A stretch of 64,000 bases of DNA. Origin: Roseovarius sp. MMSF_3359. GTDB lineage: Bacteria; Pseudomonadota; Alphaproteobacteria; Rhodobacterales; Rhodobacteraceae. The notes beneath the pieces were generated by a model. It searched no databases, had not been told where the DNA came from, and was given only the letters and a program-made list of their open reading frames with translations. The stretch spans positions 248,001-312,000 of the forward strand of contig NZ_JASHJC010000002.1 in assembly GCF_030733385.1 (NCBI RefSeq), read 5' to 3'. The position numbers and the translations under genes were made by a program. Shown here one piece after another: positions 37,666-45,596 of this stretch (positions are counted from its first letter, which is position 1; every line of letters starts with the position of its first letter).

Positions 37666-39108
37666 TCAGGCGTCCGGGGTCCAGCCCGAGACGGCCTTGA
37701 CCTCGACGAAATCCTCGATGCCCCAGGTGCCGCCTTCGCGCCCGTTACCCGACTGCTTCATGCCGCCAAAAGGCGATCCCGCCGCGCGACCCTGGCCGTT
37801 CATCTCGACCATGCCCGAACGCAATTGCCGGGCCATCCGGTTGGCCCGCGCCGCGTCTTGCGTCTGGACATAGTTGGTCAGACCATAGGGCGTGTCATTG
37901 GCAATCGCGATGCCGTCCTCTTCGTCGTCAAATGCCATGATCGACAAAACCGGCCCGAAAATCTCTTCACGGGCGATGGTCATATCCGGCGTGACATCGG
38001 CAAAGACGGTGGGTTTTACATAGAACCCCCGGTTCAGCCCATCAGGCCGCCCCGTGCCCCCGGCGATGAGCCGCGCGCCTTCGTCAATGCCTTTCTGGAT
38101 CAGGTCCTGGATCTTGTTGAACTGCACCTCGTTCACCACCGGCCCCATATGGCGGCCCTCTTCATGGGCCGAACCGACGGTGACCTTGCCCGCAACTTCC
38201 GCCGCCGTTTCCACCGCCTGATCGTAGATCTCCCGCTGGACCAGCATCCGCGTCGGTGCGTTGCAGGATTGGCCGGTGTTGTTCATGCAGTGCAAAACAC
38301 CACGTTTGACGGCCTTTTCATCGGCATCCGCAAAGACCAGGTTGGCACCTTTGCCACCAAGCTCCAGGCTCACGCGCTTGAGCGTATCGGCTGCAGCCTT
38401 GGAGATCAGCTTGCCCGCGCGGCTCGACCCCGTGAAGCTGACCATATCGACATCCGCATGCGCGGTCAGTTGACTGCCGACGCCTGCCCCGTCGCCATTG
38501 ACCAGGTTGAAAACACCCGGCGGAATGTCGGCCTCATCCATGATCTCGGCAAAGAGTATGGCGTTGAGCGGTGATTCCTCGGACGGTTTGAGAACCATCG
38601 TGCACCCGGCGATCAGCGCGGCCACGACCTTGAGCGTGACCTGGTTCATCGGCCAGTTCCACGGCGTGATCAGCGCACAAACGCCAACGGCCTCGTGAAT
38701 GATCCGATCATTCGGCGCGTGATCACCCAGAGGCGCATCGAACTCATAGGACTTGGCGGCCTTGATGAAATTGCCGATATGCCAGCTTCCCGATGTCACC
38801 TGCTGCTGGCGCGCCATGTCGATCGGCGCGCCCATCTCCAGGCTGATCGCCTTGGCCATGTCTTCGGCCTTCGATTCGTAGATCGCGAGGATTCGCTCGG
38901 CGGCGGCAATCCGCTCGGCCGGGGGCGTTGCCATCCAGCCCGGCAGTGCCGCCTTCGCCGCGGCCACCGCAGCATCCGTATCCCCCTGATCGCCCAGTGA
39001 AATAACGGCGCAAGCCTCTTCGGTGGAGGGGTCGATCACCTTGTGGTCATTGGCCTTTACAGGCGGGACCCAGGACCCGTTAATGTAGAAGTCTCGTTTC
39101 TCAATCAT
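37666..39108 (-). CDS. Aldehyde dehydrogenase (NAD(P)+)
   Basis: A 480-residue ALDH. Catalytic Glu249 lies in VSLELGGKG and the nucleophile Cys282 in NTGQSCNAPTRM; the N-terminal cofactor region (LITPWNWPMNQV) and C-terminal PFGGMKQSGNGREGG are canonical. It belongs to the broad-specificity group near betaine- or coniferyl-type ALDHs; the exact aldehyde cannot be told. ATG at 39108 used, since the longer frame has no family similarity. Confidence 0.9.
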   Translation of the reverse strand: MIEKRDFYINGSWVPPVKANDHKVIDPSTEEACAVISLGDQGDTDAAVAAAKAALPGWMATPPAERIAAAERILAIYESKAEDMAKAISLEMGAPIDMARQQQVTSGSWHIGNFIKAAKSYEFDAPLGDHAPNDRIIHEAVGVCALITPWNWPMNQVTLKVVAALIAGCTMVLKPSEESPLNAILFAEIMDEADIPPGVFNLVNGDGAGVGSQLTAHADVDMVSFTGSSRAGKLISKAAADTLKRVSLELGGKGANLVFADADEKAVKRGVLHCMNNTGQSCNAPTRMLVQREIYDQAVETAAEVAGKVTVGSAHEEGRHMGPVVNEVQFNKIQDLIQKGIDEGARLIAGGTGRPDGLNRGFYVKPTVFADVTPDMTIAREEIFGPVLSIMAFDDEEDGIAIANDTPYGLTNYVQTQDAARANRMARQLRSGMVEMNGQGRAAGSPFGGMKQSGNGREGGTWGIEDFVEVKAVSGWTPDA

Positions 39109-39239
39109 GGTTGACCTCCGTGAATTTCGCGGCACTGTGTCAGGGGAAATGCCGGCCTGCAAGATGAGAAGTTCGGTCGGGTCGGAAAATTTGATCAAAT
39201 TCTGGAAAAGACGATAAAACAACTGAAGAGGAAGACGAC

Positions 39240-39893
39240 ATGGGACTGCGTATCAACGATACCGTACCGAATTTCACCGCCGAAACCGATCAGGGAACGA
39301 TCAGCTTTCATGACTGGATCGGCGATAGCTGGGCGATCCTGTTTTCGCACCCCAAGGATTTCACCCCGGTCTGCACGACCGAATTCGGCGCCGTGGCCCG
39401 TTTGAGCGAGGAATGGGAGAAACGTGGCACCAAGGTGATCGGCGTGTCCGTCGATGGGGTTGAGGATCACAAGAAATGGAAAGGCGATATCGAACAGGTC
39501 GGCGGTGCCAAACCCGGCTTTCCGATCATCGCCGATGAGGGCCTTGCCGTGTCGAAAGCCTTCGACATGTTGCCGGCTGAGGCTTACATGCCCGATGGCC
39601 GCACCCCGGCCGACAGCGCCACGGTGCGGAGCGTCTTCATCATCGGGCCGGACAAGCAGCTCAAGCTCAACATGACCTATCCGATGACCGTGGGCCGCAA
39701 CTTTGCCGAAGTGCTGCGCGCGCTGGATGCGTTGCAGACCAGCACCGGCAAAGGTGTCGCGACCCCGGCGGATTGGCAGATGGGCGAGGATGTCATCATC
39801 CCGCCCACGGTGTCGAATGATGACGCCAAGGCCAAGTTCGGCGAGTTCGAGACGATCCTGCCCTATCTGCGCAAGACCAAGATGCCGTCCTAA
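39240..39893 (+). CDS. 1-Cys peroxiredoxin
   Basis: A 217-residue Prx6-type peroxidase that reduces H2O2 and organic peroxides. The peroxidatic Cys45 is in DFTPVCTTEFGA. I see no second cysteine in the protein, so it is of the 1-Cys type, needing an external thiol. Length and C-terminal extension match the Prx6 group. Divergent from the aldehyde dehydrogenase gene. Confidence 0.92.
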   Translation: MGLRINDTVPNFTAETDQGTISFHDWIGDSWAILFSHPKDFTPVCTTEFGAVARLSEEWEKRGTKVIGVSVDGVEDHKKWKGDIEQVGGAKPGFPIIADEGLAVSKAFDMLPAEAYMPDGRTPADSATVRSVFIIGPDKQLKLNMTYPMTVGRNFAEVLRALDALQTSTGKGVATPADWQMGEDVIIPPTVSNDDAKAKFGEFETILPYLRKTKMPS

Positions 39894-39925
39894 CGGACGC
39901 GGTCATGACGACCTCAGAAACAGTG

Positions 39926-39960
39926 AACAGCGGACATGGTATATGTCCGCTGTTTTTTAA
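39926..39960 (+). terminator. Terminator after the peroxiredoxin gene
   Basis: A perfect 12-bp stem AACAGCGGACAT / ATGTCCGCTGTT with a 5-nt loop runs straight into TTTTAA on the plus strand. Confidence 0.88.
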
Positions 39961-39973
39961 TGCGCGTTGGCCG

Positions 39974-40231
39974 TTATCGGTAGAGCCGCGAGATCGCTTC
40001 GGCCCGTTCATCGGCAGCGCGGTCAAACCGACACCGTGCAAGGTCTTCGCGCGTCAACCCGATATCCGCCAATTGCGCATCGGTATGATACGATAATTGC
40101 CGGAGCGCCCTGCGTGTTTCGCGGGCCGCTTTGAGCCGGTCCATCGCCTTGCTCAGACGCAGAGCCAGACCTTGCGGGACGAGCGACGCAGGACGCATCC
40201 GGCGGTGAGAAATACTAAAAATATGTGCCAT
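39974..40231 (-). CDS. DUF1127 domain protein (CcaF1-like)
   Basis: An 85-residue basic protein whose second half is a DUF1127 domain (ETRRALRQLSYHTDAQLADI followed by GLTREDLARC). The first 40 residues are an Arg/Ser/Met-rich extension. In Rhodobacter sphaeroides the DUF1127 protein CcaF1 is an RNA-binding regulator under RpoH control. An RpoH-like promoter sits just upstream. ATG at 40231; the longer frame reaches into the promoter. Confidence 0.8.
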   Translation of the reverse strand: MAHIFSISHRRMRPASLVPQGLALRLSKAMDRLKAARETRRALRQLSYHTDAQLADIGLTREDLARCRFDRAADERAEAISRLYR

Positions 40232-40257
40232 CGTTATATTCCTTTTCAAATATAGTG

Positions 40258-40286
40258 ATGGCGGAGATAGAGACCGCATGTTTCAA
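40258..40286 (-). promoter_or_regulatory. RpoH-like promoter of the DUF1127 gene
   Basis: On the minus strand TTGAAA (40281-40286) and CGCCAT (40258-40263) are exactly 17 nt apart, resembling the heat-shock sigma consensus. The -35 lies in the loop of a GACCGCA / TGCGGTC inverted repeat (40272-40295). Confidence 0.5.
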
Positions 40287-40322
40287 TTTGCGGTCCCACG
40301 CAGGGGATTTGTGTTTCAATTT
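40279..40322. repeat. Direct repeat TGTTTCAATTT spaced 33 bp
   Basis: An 11-bp direct repeat at 40279-40289 and 40312-40322 lies upstream of the DUF1127 gene. The 33-bp spacing is about three helical turns, suggesting cooperative regulator binding on the same DNA face. Confidence 0.45.
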
Positions 40323-40370
40323 TTTCAGTCAGTGGGAAACGAACGATACAGGCCGCGCCACCGGTCAGAA

Positions 40371-40961
40371 TCAGCCGTATGACGGATCCGAACTGCTCGC
40401 CGTCCAATTGGGCTCGAAGCCAAGCACCTCGGTATCCGGCGGCAATGCCGGGTTGAAGAGCTTGTTATGGGCGATCGTTGCCTGATGCAGCAGGTTATGC
40501 GGTGCCAGACGCCAGACCTTGCACTGCAGGTCGAATTTCTGCGCGTAGGCGTCGAATTGCAGAACGCATTCGCCCGCCTCATGGATTTGTGCCGCCCCCG
40601 GTGATCCGGCGGGGAAAGTGGCCGTCAGGATATCAGAGAATTCCTCGGCCTTCTGATAGTACCCCGCCGCCAGGAACCGAAGCGCGTTGTCGCGGCGCTG
40701 CGCCGGATCGTTGGTCTTGGCCGACATATGCACCAGCTCGGACGTGACCGAATAGGCCGGAGCCTTGCTCATGACGGTAATGATGTGCCCCATCGGTTCG
40801 TCTTCGCCCGGCAGGGTCACCCCCGGCATGATCGCATCATCGGGCCGTCCGTCCTGATCGCGCATCGACATTTGTCGCACCCGGCATTGCCAGCGCAGGA
40901 ACGCCTTGCGCAGCGGATGATTGGAATAGCTTTCGCCCAGTTGGGAGGCGACAGAACTCAT
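40371..40961 (-). CDS. Conserved hypothetical protein of the NMG cluster
   Basis: A 196-residue cytosolic protein I do not recognise. It contains charged and Cys-containing segments (IHEAGECVLQFDAYAQKFDL; DLQCKVWRLAPHNLLHQ) but no known catalytic motif. The start overlaps the nitrilase-like stop by 4 bp (ATGA), so it is part of that transcriptional unit. Downstream lies the DUF1127 gene, separately promoted. Confidence 0.7.
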   Translation of the reverse strand: MSSVASQLGESYSNHPLRKAFLRWQCRVRQMSMRDQDGRPDDAIMPGVTLPGEDEPMGHIITVMSKAPAYSVTSELVHMSAKTNDPAQRRDNALRFLAAGYYQKAEEFSDILTATFPAGSPGAAQIHEAGECVLQFDAYAQKFDLQCKVWRLAPHNLLHQATIAHNKLFNPALPPDTEVLGFEPNWTASSSDPSYG

Positions 40962-41806
40962 GCAACATTCCTCTTTGCATCATTGACCAGCGAAAAGGGC
41001 CGGTCATGTCCAAGGCTGGGGATACGGGCCTGGGTCTCGGACACCTTATCGAGATCAATGCGCGCCTGCACAACCCCCGGCAGGGTCCCGCCATCGCTAA
41101 TGATTTCGCCCCAGGGATCGACCACGAGCGAATGGCCATAACTTTCGCCGCCCCCCGGCACGGGACCGATGGCGCAGGGCGAGATGACAAAGCGGGTTGT
41201 TTCGATCGCGCGGGCGCGGTTGAGGATATGCCAATGCGCCTCGCCCGTCTTGCGGGTGAAGGCCGCGGGGCAGATGATGATCTCGGCGCCGTTCTGCGCG
41301 AGGGTCCGGAAGAGGTCCGGAAAGCGCAGATCATAGCAGATCGTATGGCCGATCCGGGCAAAGGGCGTGTCGTGGATGACCGCCGTTGCGCCGGGGCTGA
41401 CGCAGGCACTTTCGCGGTAAACCTCCGCCTCGGACAGTTGAATGTCGAACATGTGGATCTTGTCATAGGACCCACGGACCTGCCCGGTGTCGTCGATCAT
41501 GTAACCGCGGTTGATGATCCGCCCGTCGGGGCCATCGACCGCAATGGACCCAAGGTTGATCCAGACCCGGCGCTTTGCGGCAAATTCCTGCATCTCTAGC
41601 AAGAACGGATGCGCGCTTTCGGGCGCTGATGGAGGCGTCACGCGCGGGCCATCCGTGGCCAGCCCGCCGCAATATTCCGGTAGAAAAAGGATATCCGCGC
41701 CCGCCGTAACCGCCGAATTGGCCAGCGGCATCGCCTCGTCCAACGCCTGCGCGAAGTCAGGCATGGGCCGTGTCTGAAGACAGGCGATATCAAGCGGGCG
41801 CGGCAT
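40958..41806 (-). CDS. Carbon-nitrogen hydrolase (nitrilase-like amidase)
   Basis: A 282-residue enzyme of the nitrilase superfamily. The catalytic triad is visible as Glu (LFLPEYCGG), Lys (GSYDKIHMFD) and Cys (HTICYDLRFPDLFR), with the Nit2/omega-amidase-like signature. It probably hydrolyses an amide such as an omega-amide of a dicarboxylic acid; within this cluster the substrate might be a glutamine-like amide. It lies 3 bp from the upstream hypothetical gene. Confidence 0.85.
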   Translation of the reverse strand: MPRPLDIACLQTRPMPDFAQALDEAMPLANSAVTAGADILFLPEYCGGLATDGPRVTPPSAPESAHPFLLEMQEFAAKRRVWINLGSIAVDGPDGRIINRGYMIDDTGQVRGSYDKIHMFDIQLSEAEVYRESACVSPGATAVIHDTPFARIGHTICYDLRFPDLFRTLAQNGAEIIICPAAFTRKTGEAHWHILNRARAIETTRFVISPCAIGPVPGGGESYGHSLVVDPWGEIISDGGTLPGVVQARIDLDKVSETQARIPSLGHDRPFSLVNDAKRNVA

Positions 41807-41809
41807 ATA

Positions 41810-42223
41810 TCAGAACTTCATATACGCCTTGCGCAGATTGACCAGCGGGTGACGGTCGGACATCTGGAACTTGAGCAGAAGTTCGCGCGCGATCATGTCG
41901 CGGTCCTGCTGGTTGTCCGGCAGTGCGATCGTGTCGGGCACGCGAATCCAGCCGTTGTTGTTCCGGTCGAACACCGCAGGCGAGCCTTCTTCATAGCCCA
42001 TGTGAACATCTTCGAGCCAGTTCAGGTCGTCCCAGCCCATCACTTCCATATACTTTTCAAGATAGGGCGTGATGCGGTTGTAATCGGGCACCAGGTTCAC
42101 ATCGTAGCGATAGCCGATGTGCTGGCCAATTTCCTTTTCGCGTTCCGAGCCGAGGCCGTCCGCGTCGTTCAGGAACTGATCGACATCGGTGATTTCCGAG
42201 CCGCGGTACTGTGTTCCAGCCAT
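41810..42223 (-). CDS. Conserved hypothetical protein of the NMG cluster
   Basis: A 137-residue acidic cytosolic protein, beginning MAGTQYRGSEITDVDQFLND, with a Trp/Asp-rich centre (EVMGWDDLNWLEDVHMGYEE). No family or motif recognised. It is downstream of mgsC by 67 bp, after a stem-loop, and precedes the nitrilase gene by 3 bp. Confidence 0.7.
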   Translation of the reverse strand: MAGTQYRGSEITDVDQFLNDADGLGSEREKEIGQHIGYRYDVNLVPDYNRITPYLEKYMEVMGWDDLNWLEDVHMGYEEGSPAVFDRNNNGWIRVPDTIALPDNQQDRDMIARELLLKFQMSDRHPLVNLRKAYMKF

Positions 42224-42248
42224 TTGATTTCTCCTTGTCGGATGGTGG

Positions 42249-42281
42249 GGCCTGCGCGGCGGTCATGCCACCGCACAGGCC
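42249..42281. repeat. Stem-loop between mgsC and the 137-residue gene
   Basis: GGCCTG / CAGGCC outer stem with an inner CGGCGG-N5-CCACCG pairing in the gap. Probably an RNA processing or stabilising hairpin; no U-tract. Confidence 0.5.
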
Positions 42282-42290
42282 GTCCACGCA

Positions 42291-43655
42291 TTAGAGGTGG
42301 TGATAGTCTTCGACGCCGACCGTGTGGCTTGTGCCCGCAAGGGGGACACCGGCCATGGCCGAGGCTTCCATCGTAAGCGCCGCAAGATCCTCGGGCTCCA
42401 GCGAGTGGAGATAAGTCTTGCCGCAGGCACGGGCGAAAAGCTGTGCCTCGATGGTGAGCGTGTGCAGGAAGTTGTACACACGTTCCGCCGCCGCATCCGG
42501 GTCGAGACGCTCGCGCAGTTTCGGATCCTGCGTGGCCACGCCAACCGGGCAACGGCCCGTGTGGCAGTGGTAGCAATAGCCCGGCTCTGCACCGATCTCC
42601 TCGGGGAAATTGGCCTCGGGGATGTCCTTGTTGCAGTTGAGCGCCATCATGGCCGAGTGGCCGATGGCAATCGCATCCGCACCAAGGGCAATCGCCTTGG
42701 CCACGTCGGCACCGTTACGGATACCGCCCGCATAGACCAATGTGATGTCACCACGTTTGCCCAGGTCGTCAATCGCCTTGCGCGCCTGACGAATGGCCGC
42801 CATGCCGGGTACACCCGTGTCTTCGGTCGCAAGGTGCGGACCGGCACCGGTGCCGCCTTCCATGCCGTCGATATAGATGCTGTCCGGGTCACATTTGACC
42901 GCCATGCGGACGTCATCATAGACGCGGGAGGCGCCGAGCTTGAGCTGGATCGGGATCTGCCAATCTGTGGCTTCGCGGATCTCCTGGATCTTGAGCGCCA
43001 GATCGTCCGGTCCCAGCCAGTCGGGGTGACGGGCGGGCGAGCGTTGGTCGATACCGGCAGGCAGCGAACGCATCTCGGCAACCTGGTCGGTCACTTTCTG
43101 ACCCATCAGGTGGCCACCAAGGCCAACCTTACAGCCCTGGCCGATGAAGAATTCGCAGCCATCCGCCAGAACCAGGTGGTTCGGGTTGAAGCCATAGCGC
43201 GACTGAATGCACTGGTAGAACCATTTGGAGCTATAGCGCCGTTCGTCCGGGATCATCCCGCCTTCGCCCGAGCAGGTTGCGGTACCGGCCATCGTCGCGC
43301 CACGCGCCAGGGCGGTTTTCGCCTCGTAGGACAGCGCCCCGAAGGACATGCCGGTGATATAGACCGGGATATCAAGTTCCAGCGGGGTCTTGGCACGGGG
43401 GCCGATCACCGTCTTAGTTTCGCATTTCTCGCGATAGCCTTCGATCACGAAACGCGTCAGCGTGCCGGGCAGGAAGGTCAGGTCGTCCCAGTGCGGGATT
43501 TTCTTGAAGAGCGAGAACCCCCGCATCCGGTAGCGGCCAAGTTCGGACTTGATGTGGATGTCATCCATCACCGCCGGCGGGAAGATGAAGCTGTCGCCGA
43601 TGCGGTTTACATCGCGCGCCAGTGCTGGTTTTTTGGGCAGATCACCGTCAGCCAT
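42291..43655 (-). CDS. mgsC: N-methylglutamate synthase subunit C (GltB-type FMN/Fe-S)
   Basis: A 454-residue protein with the glutamate-synthase catalytic domain. The FMN barrel shows GMEGGTGAGPHLATEDTG and VYAGGIRNGADVAKAIALGA. The [3Fe-4S] motif is Cys361-Cys364-Cys369 in GYCYHCHTGRCPVGVATQ. Stand-alone GltB-like subunits split as A, B and C next to a GlnT-type synthetase are the arrangement of N-methylglutamate synthase, which makes N-methylglutamate from gamma-glutamylmethylamide/methylamine and 2-oxoglutarate/glutamate. The ATG at 43655 is used. Confidence 0.85.
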   Translation of the reverse strand: MADGDLPKKPALARDVNRIGDSFIFPPAVMDDIHIKSELGRYRMRGFSLFKKIPHWDDLTFLPGTLTRFVIEGYREKCETKTVIGPRAKTPLELDIPVYITGMSFGALSYEAKTALARGATMAGTATCSGEGGMIPDERRYSSKWFYQCIQSRYGFNPNHLVLADGCEFFIGQGCKVGLGGHLMGQKVTDQVAEMRSLPAGIDQRSPARHPDWLGPDDLALKIQEIREATDWQIPIQLKLGASRVYDDVRMAVKCDPDSIYIDGMEGGTGAGPHLATEDTGVPGMAAIRQARKAIDDLGKRGDITLVYAGGIRNGADVAKAIALGADAIAIGHSAMMALNCNKDIPEANFPEEIGAEPGYCYHCHTGRCPVGVATQDPKLRERLDPDAAAERVYNFLHTLTIEAQLFARACGKTYLHSLEPEDLAALTMEASAMAGVPLAGTSHTVGVEDYHHL

Positions 43656-43686
43656 GTTGTTTTCCTTTCCTAGGTGGAATGGCACA

Positions 43687-43702
43687 GCCCCCGTTGGGGG
43701 GC
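43687..43702. repeat. Stem-loop between mgsB and mgsC
   Basis: GCCCCC-GTTG-GGGGGC, a GC-rich 6-bp stem with a 4-nt loop in the 60-bp gap. Intercistronic hairpin. Confidence 0.5.
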
Positions 43703-43715
43703 CGGGGCCCAAAGA

Positions 43716-44585
43716 TTACAGAATGAGTTTCTTCTCAGACGGCTCGAGGTTGTCGTAGTTCCAGAGCTGCTTGCCAGCGACCACCTTGGTGAAGTGATCG
43801 ACGCCTTTCTCGGGCAAAAGGCCATATTGCTTGAGCTTCCGGGTCAGCCACGCCTTGTCGAGATCGGTGAGTTCAGCGGTCACGGCGTCAACGCCGAGAG
43901 ACTTGATTTCACCGCCGACAAAGATCGTGCCGTCATACATCGAGTCGCCCAGGTTCTTGCCAGCATCACCGCAGACAACCATCCGACCGCGCTGCATCAT
44001 GAAGCCAGAAAGCGCACCGGTGTCGCCACCGACGATGATCGTGCCGCCCTTCTGGTCGATGCCGGTCCGCGAACCGACCGAACCGCGGCAGACAAGGTCA
44101 CCGCCACGAATGGCCGCGCCGAAGGTCGAGCCAGCGTTTTTCTCGATCATGATCGTGCCGGACATCATGTTCTCGCCGCATGACCAGCCCACGCGGCCAT
44201 TGATCCGCACGTTCGGCCCGTCGATCAGACCCACCGCGAAGTAACCGGTAGACCCCTCGATGATGAGGTTGAGCTTGCTGAGGATACCAACACCCAACGA
44301 GTGCATGCCGCGCGGGTTCTGGAGCACGATCGTGCCATAGCCCTCTTTCATCAACTCGCGGATGTTCGAGTTCACTTCCGTGGTGGTCTTGCCATCGCAA
44401 TCCAGCTCGGTCCGCTTGTTGAAGTCAACCTCGGGCGCCCACGGGTAGGTGAAGTTCTCAGACGCATCAGGGTCAAATTCGATATAGAGCGATTTGCCCG
44501 TCAGCTGTTCGGTGCGCATGCCCAGGGCGGTGACCCGCTCTTCCTGGGTCATTGCCTTGAGTTCTGCGTCGCTTACGCTTGCCAT
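43716..44585 (-). CDS. mgsB: N-methylglutamate synthase subunit B (GXGXG domain)
   Basis: A 289-residue protein with the glutamate-synthase C-terminal GXGXG beta-helix, a structural domain, as in IRELMKEGYGTIVLQNPRG and GTIIVGGDTGALSGFMMQRG. It resembles GltB domain 3 and FwdC-type repeats. It overlaps the start of mgsA's 3' end by 13 bp, so translation is coupled. No catalytic residue is expected. Confidence 0.85.
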   Translation of the reverse strand: MASVSDAELKAMTQEERVTALGMRTEQLTGKSLYIEFDPDASENFTYPWAPEVDFNKRTELDCDGKTTTEVNSNIRELMKEGYGTIVLQNPRGMHSLGVGILSKLNLIIEGSTGYFAVGLIDGPNVRINGRVGWSCGENMMSGTIMIEKNAGSTFGAAIRGGDLVCRGSVGSRTGIDQKGGTIIVGGDTGALSGFMMQRGRMVVCGDAGKNLGDSMYDGTIFVGGEIKSLGVDAVTAELTDLDKAWLTRKLKQYGLLPEKGVDHFTKVVAGKQLWNYDNLEPSEKKLIL

Positions 44586-45508
44586 ACCCGGACCTCCTCG
44601 TCGTAGGGATCAGTTGTGTCGATTTCTTCGGGAAGGATCGCGCGGATCGCCACCTCTTCGGAAGCCATGGCGATCAGGTCGTCCGATTCGTAGAGCACGA
44701 GCGGTTTCGCCGCCATCGTGTCCTTGGCCATGCCAAGCTGATCCTTGGTCGCGACCAGATAGGTGAAGACGCCGTCGATCTCGTCGATGGACTGGCGCAG
44801 GCTGTCTTCCAGCGACACGCCATTGGCCAGGTTGTGCGCCGTGTAGACCGCCAGGAGTTCGCTGTCGCAGTTCGACATGAACCGGTGGCCCTTGCGCTCC
44901 ATTTCGCGGCGCATGATCCAGTAGTTGGTGATCTGACCGTTATGGACAACGCTCACATCGTTATAGGGGAACGCCCAGTAAGGGTGCGCCGATTTGATGT
45001 CCACGTCCGATTCGGTCGCCATGCGGGTGTGGCCAATGCCATGCGTGCCGTTGAAGTCGTTCAGACCATAGGCTTCGGCTACCACGGAGGCATCACCCAG
45101 ATCCTTGATGAGCTCCAGGCCATTGCCCATGCTCAGGATCTCGACGCCTTCTGTTTCCTCGATATGCGTCGCCATCTCGCCGGTGTCGCCATCATGGCTC
45201 AGCACGTAGCGCAGCGAGTATTCACGCGGCGCTTCCTTGGATTTCACCTTGGCGCCATGCTCTTCGAGGATCGCTTCGACCTCGGCAATCCGGTCCGCGA
45301 TGACCTGATGAATACCGCGGCCGCGATCCATATCCTCGGCCTCGGCGACCTTGAGGCGCATGACATAGTCGCCCTCGACAGGCTCGCCATAGACCGCATA
45401 ACCGGTGCTGTCCGGCCCCCGGTGTTTGAGGGCCTGGAGCATCGCGGTCATTTCTGACCCGACATTCGCGCTCTTGCCCTTGTGTATCAATCCAGCAATT
45501 CCACACAT
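44573..45508 (-). CDS. mgsA: N-methylglutamate synthase subunit A (class II amidotransferase)
   Basis: A 311-residue glutamine amidotransferase of the Ntn type. It starts MCGIAGLIHKG, so the N-terminal Met is removed to give the catalytic Cys2. Residues such as MATESDVDIKSAHPYWAFPY and NDVSVVHNGQITNYWIMR are the substrate loop. It is the glutaminase part of a GltB-like enzyme, here as a separate subunit. It would accept gamma-glutamylmethylamide. Confidence 0.85.
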   Translation of the reverse strand: MCGIAGLIHKGKSANVGSEMTAMLQALKHRGPDSTGYAVYGEPVEGDYVMRLKVAEAEDMDRGRGIHQVIADRIAEVEAILEEHGAKVKSKEAPREYSLRYVLSHDGDTGEMATHIEETEGVEILSMGNGLELIKDLGDASVVAEAYGLNDFNGTHGIGHTRMATESDVDIKSAHPYWAFPYNDVSVVHNGQITNYWIMRREMERKGHRFMSNCDSELLAVYTAHNLANGVSLEDSLRQSIDEIDGVFTYLVATKDQLGMAKDTMAAKPLVLYESDDLIAMASEEVAIRAILPEEIDTTDPYDEEVRVWQA

Positions 45509-45554
45509 CTGGATACGCCTCCTTTAAGTTGGCTAGTTCAAGTTCAGAAGAAGG

Positions 45555-45581
45555 GGCGGCAGGCATAGGGAACCTGCCGCC
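45555..45581. repeat. Perfect 9-bp stem-loop between gmaS and mgsA
   Basis: GGCGGCAGG / CCTGCCGCC, 9-nt loop, 16 bp after the gmaS stop. Read on the minus strand it is followed by CCTTCTTCTG, so it may attenuate readthrough into mgsA. Confidence 0.6.
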
Positions 45582-45596
45582 AGGTTTAGGAATGCC

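Noticed and set aside
42297..43673. 458-codon plus-strand ORF antisense to mgsC
   Set aside because: Antisense shadow frame; mgsC shows clear FMN and Fe-S motifs.
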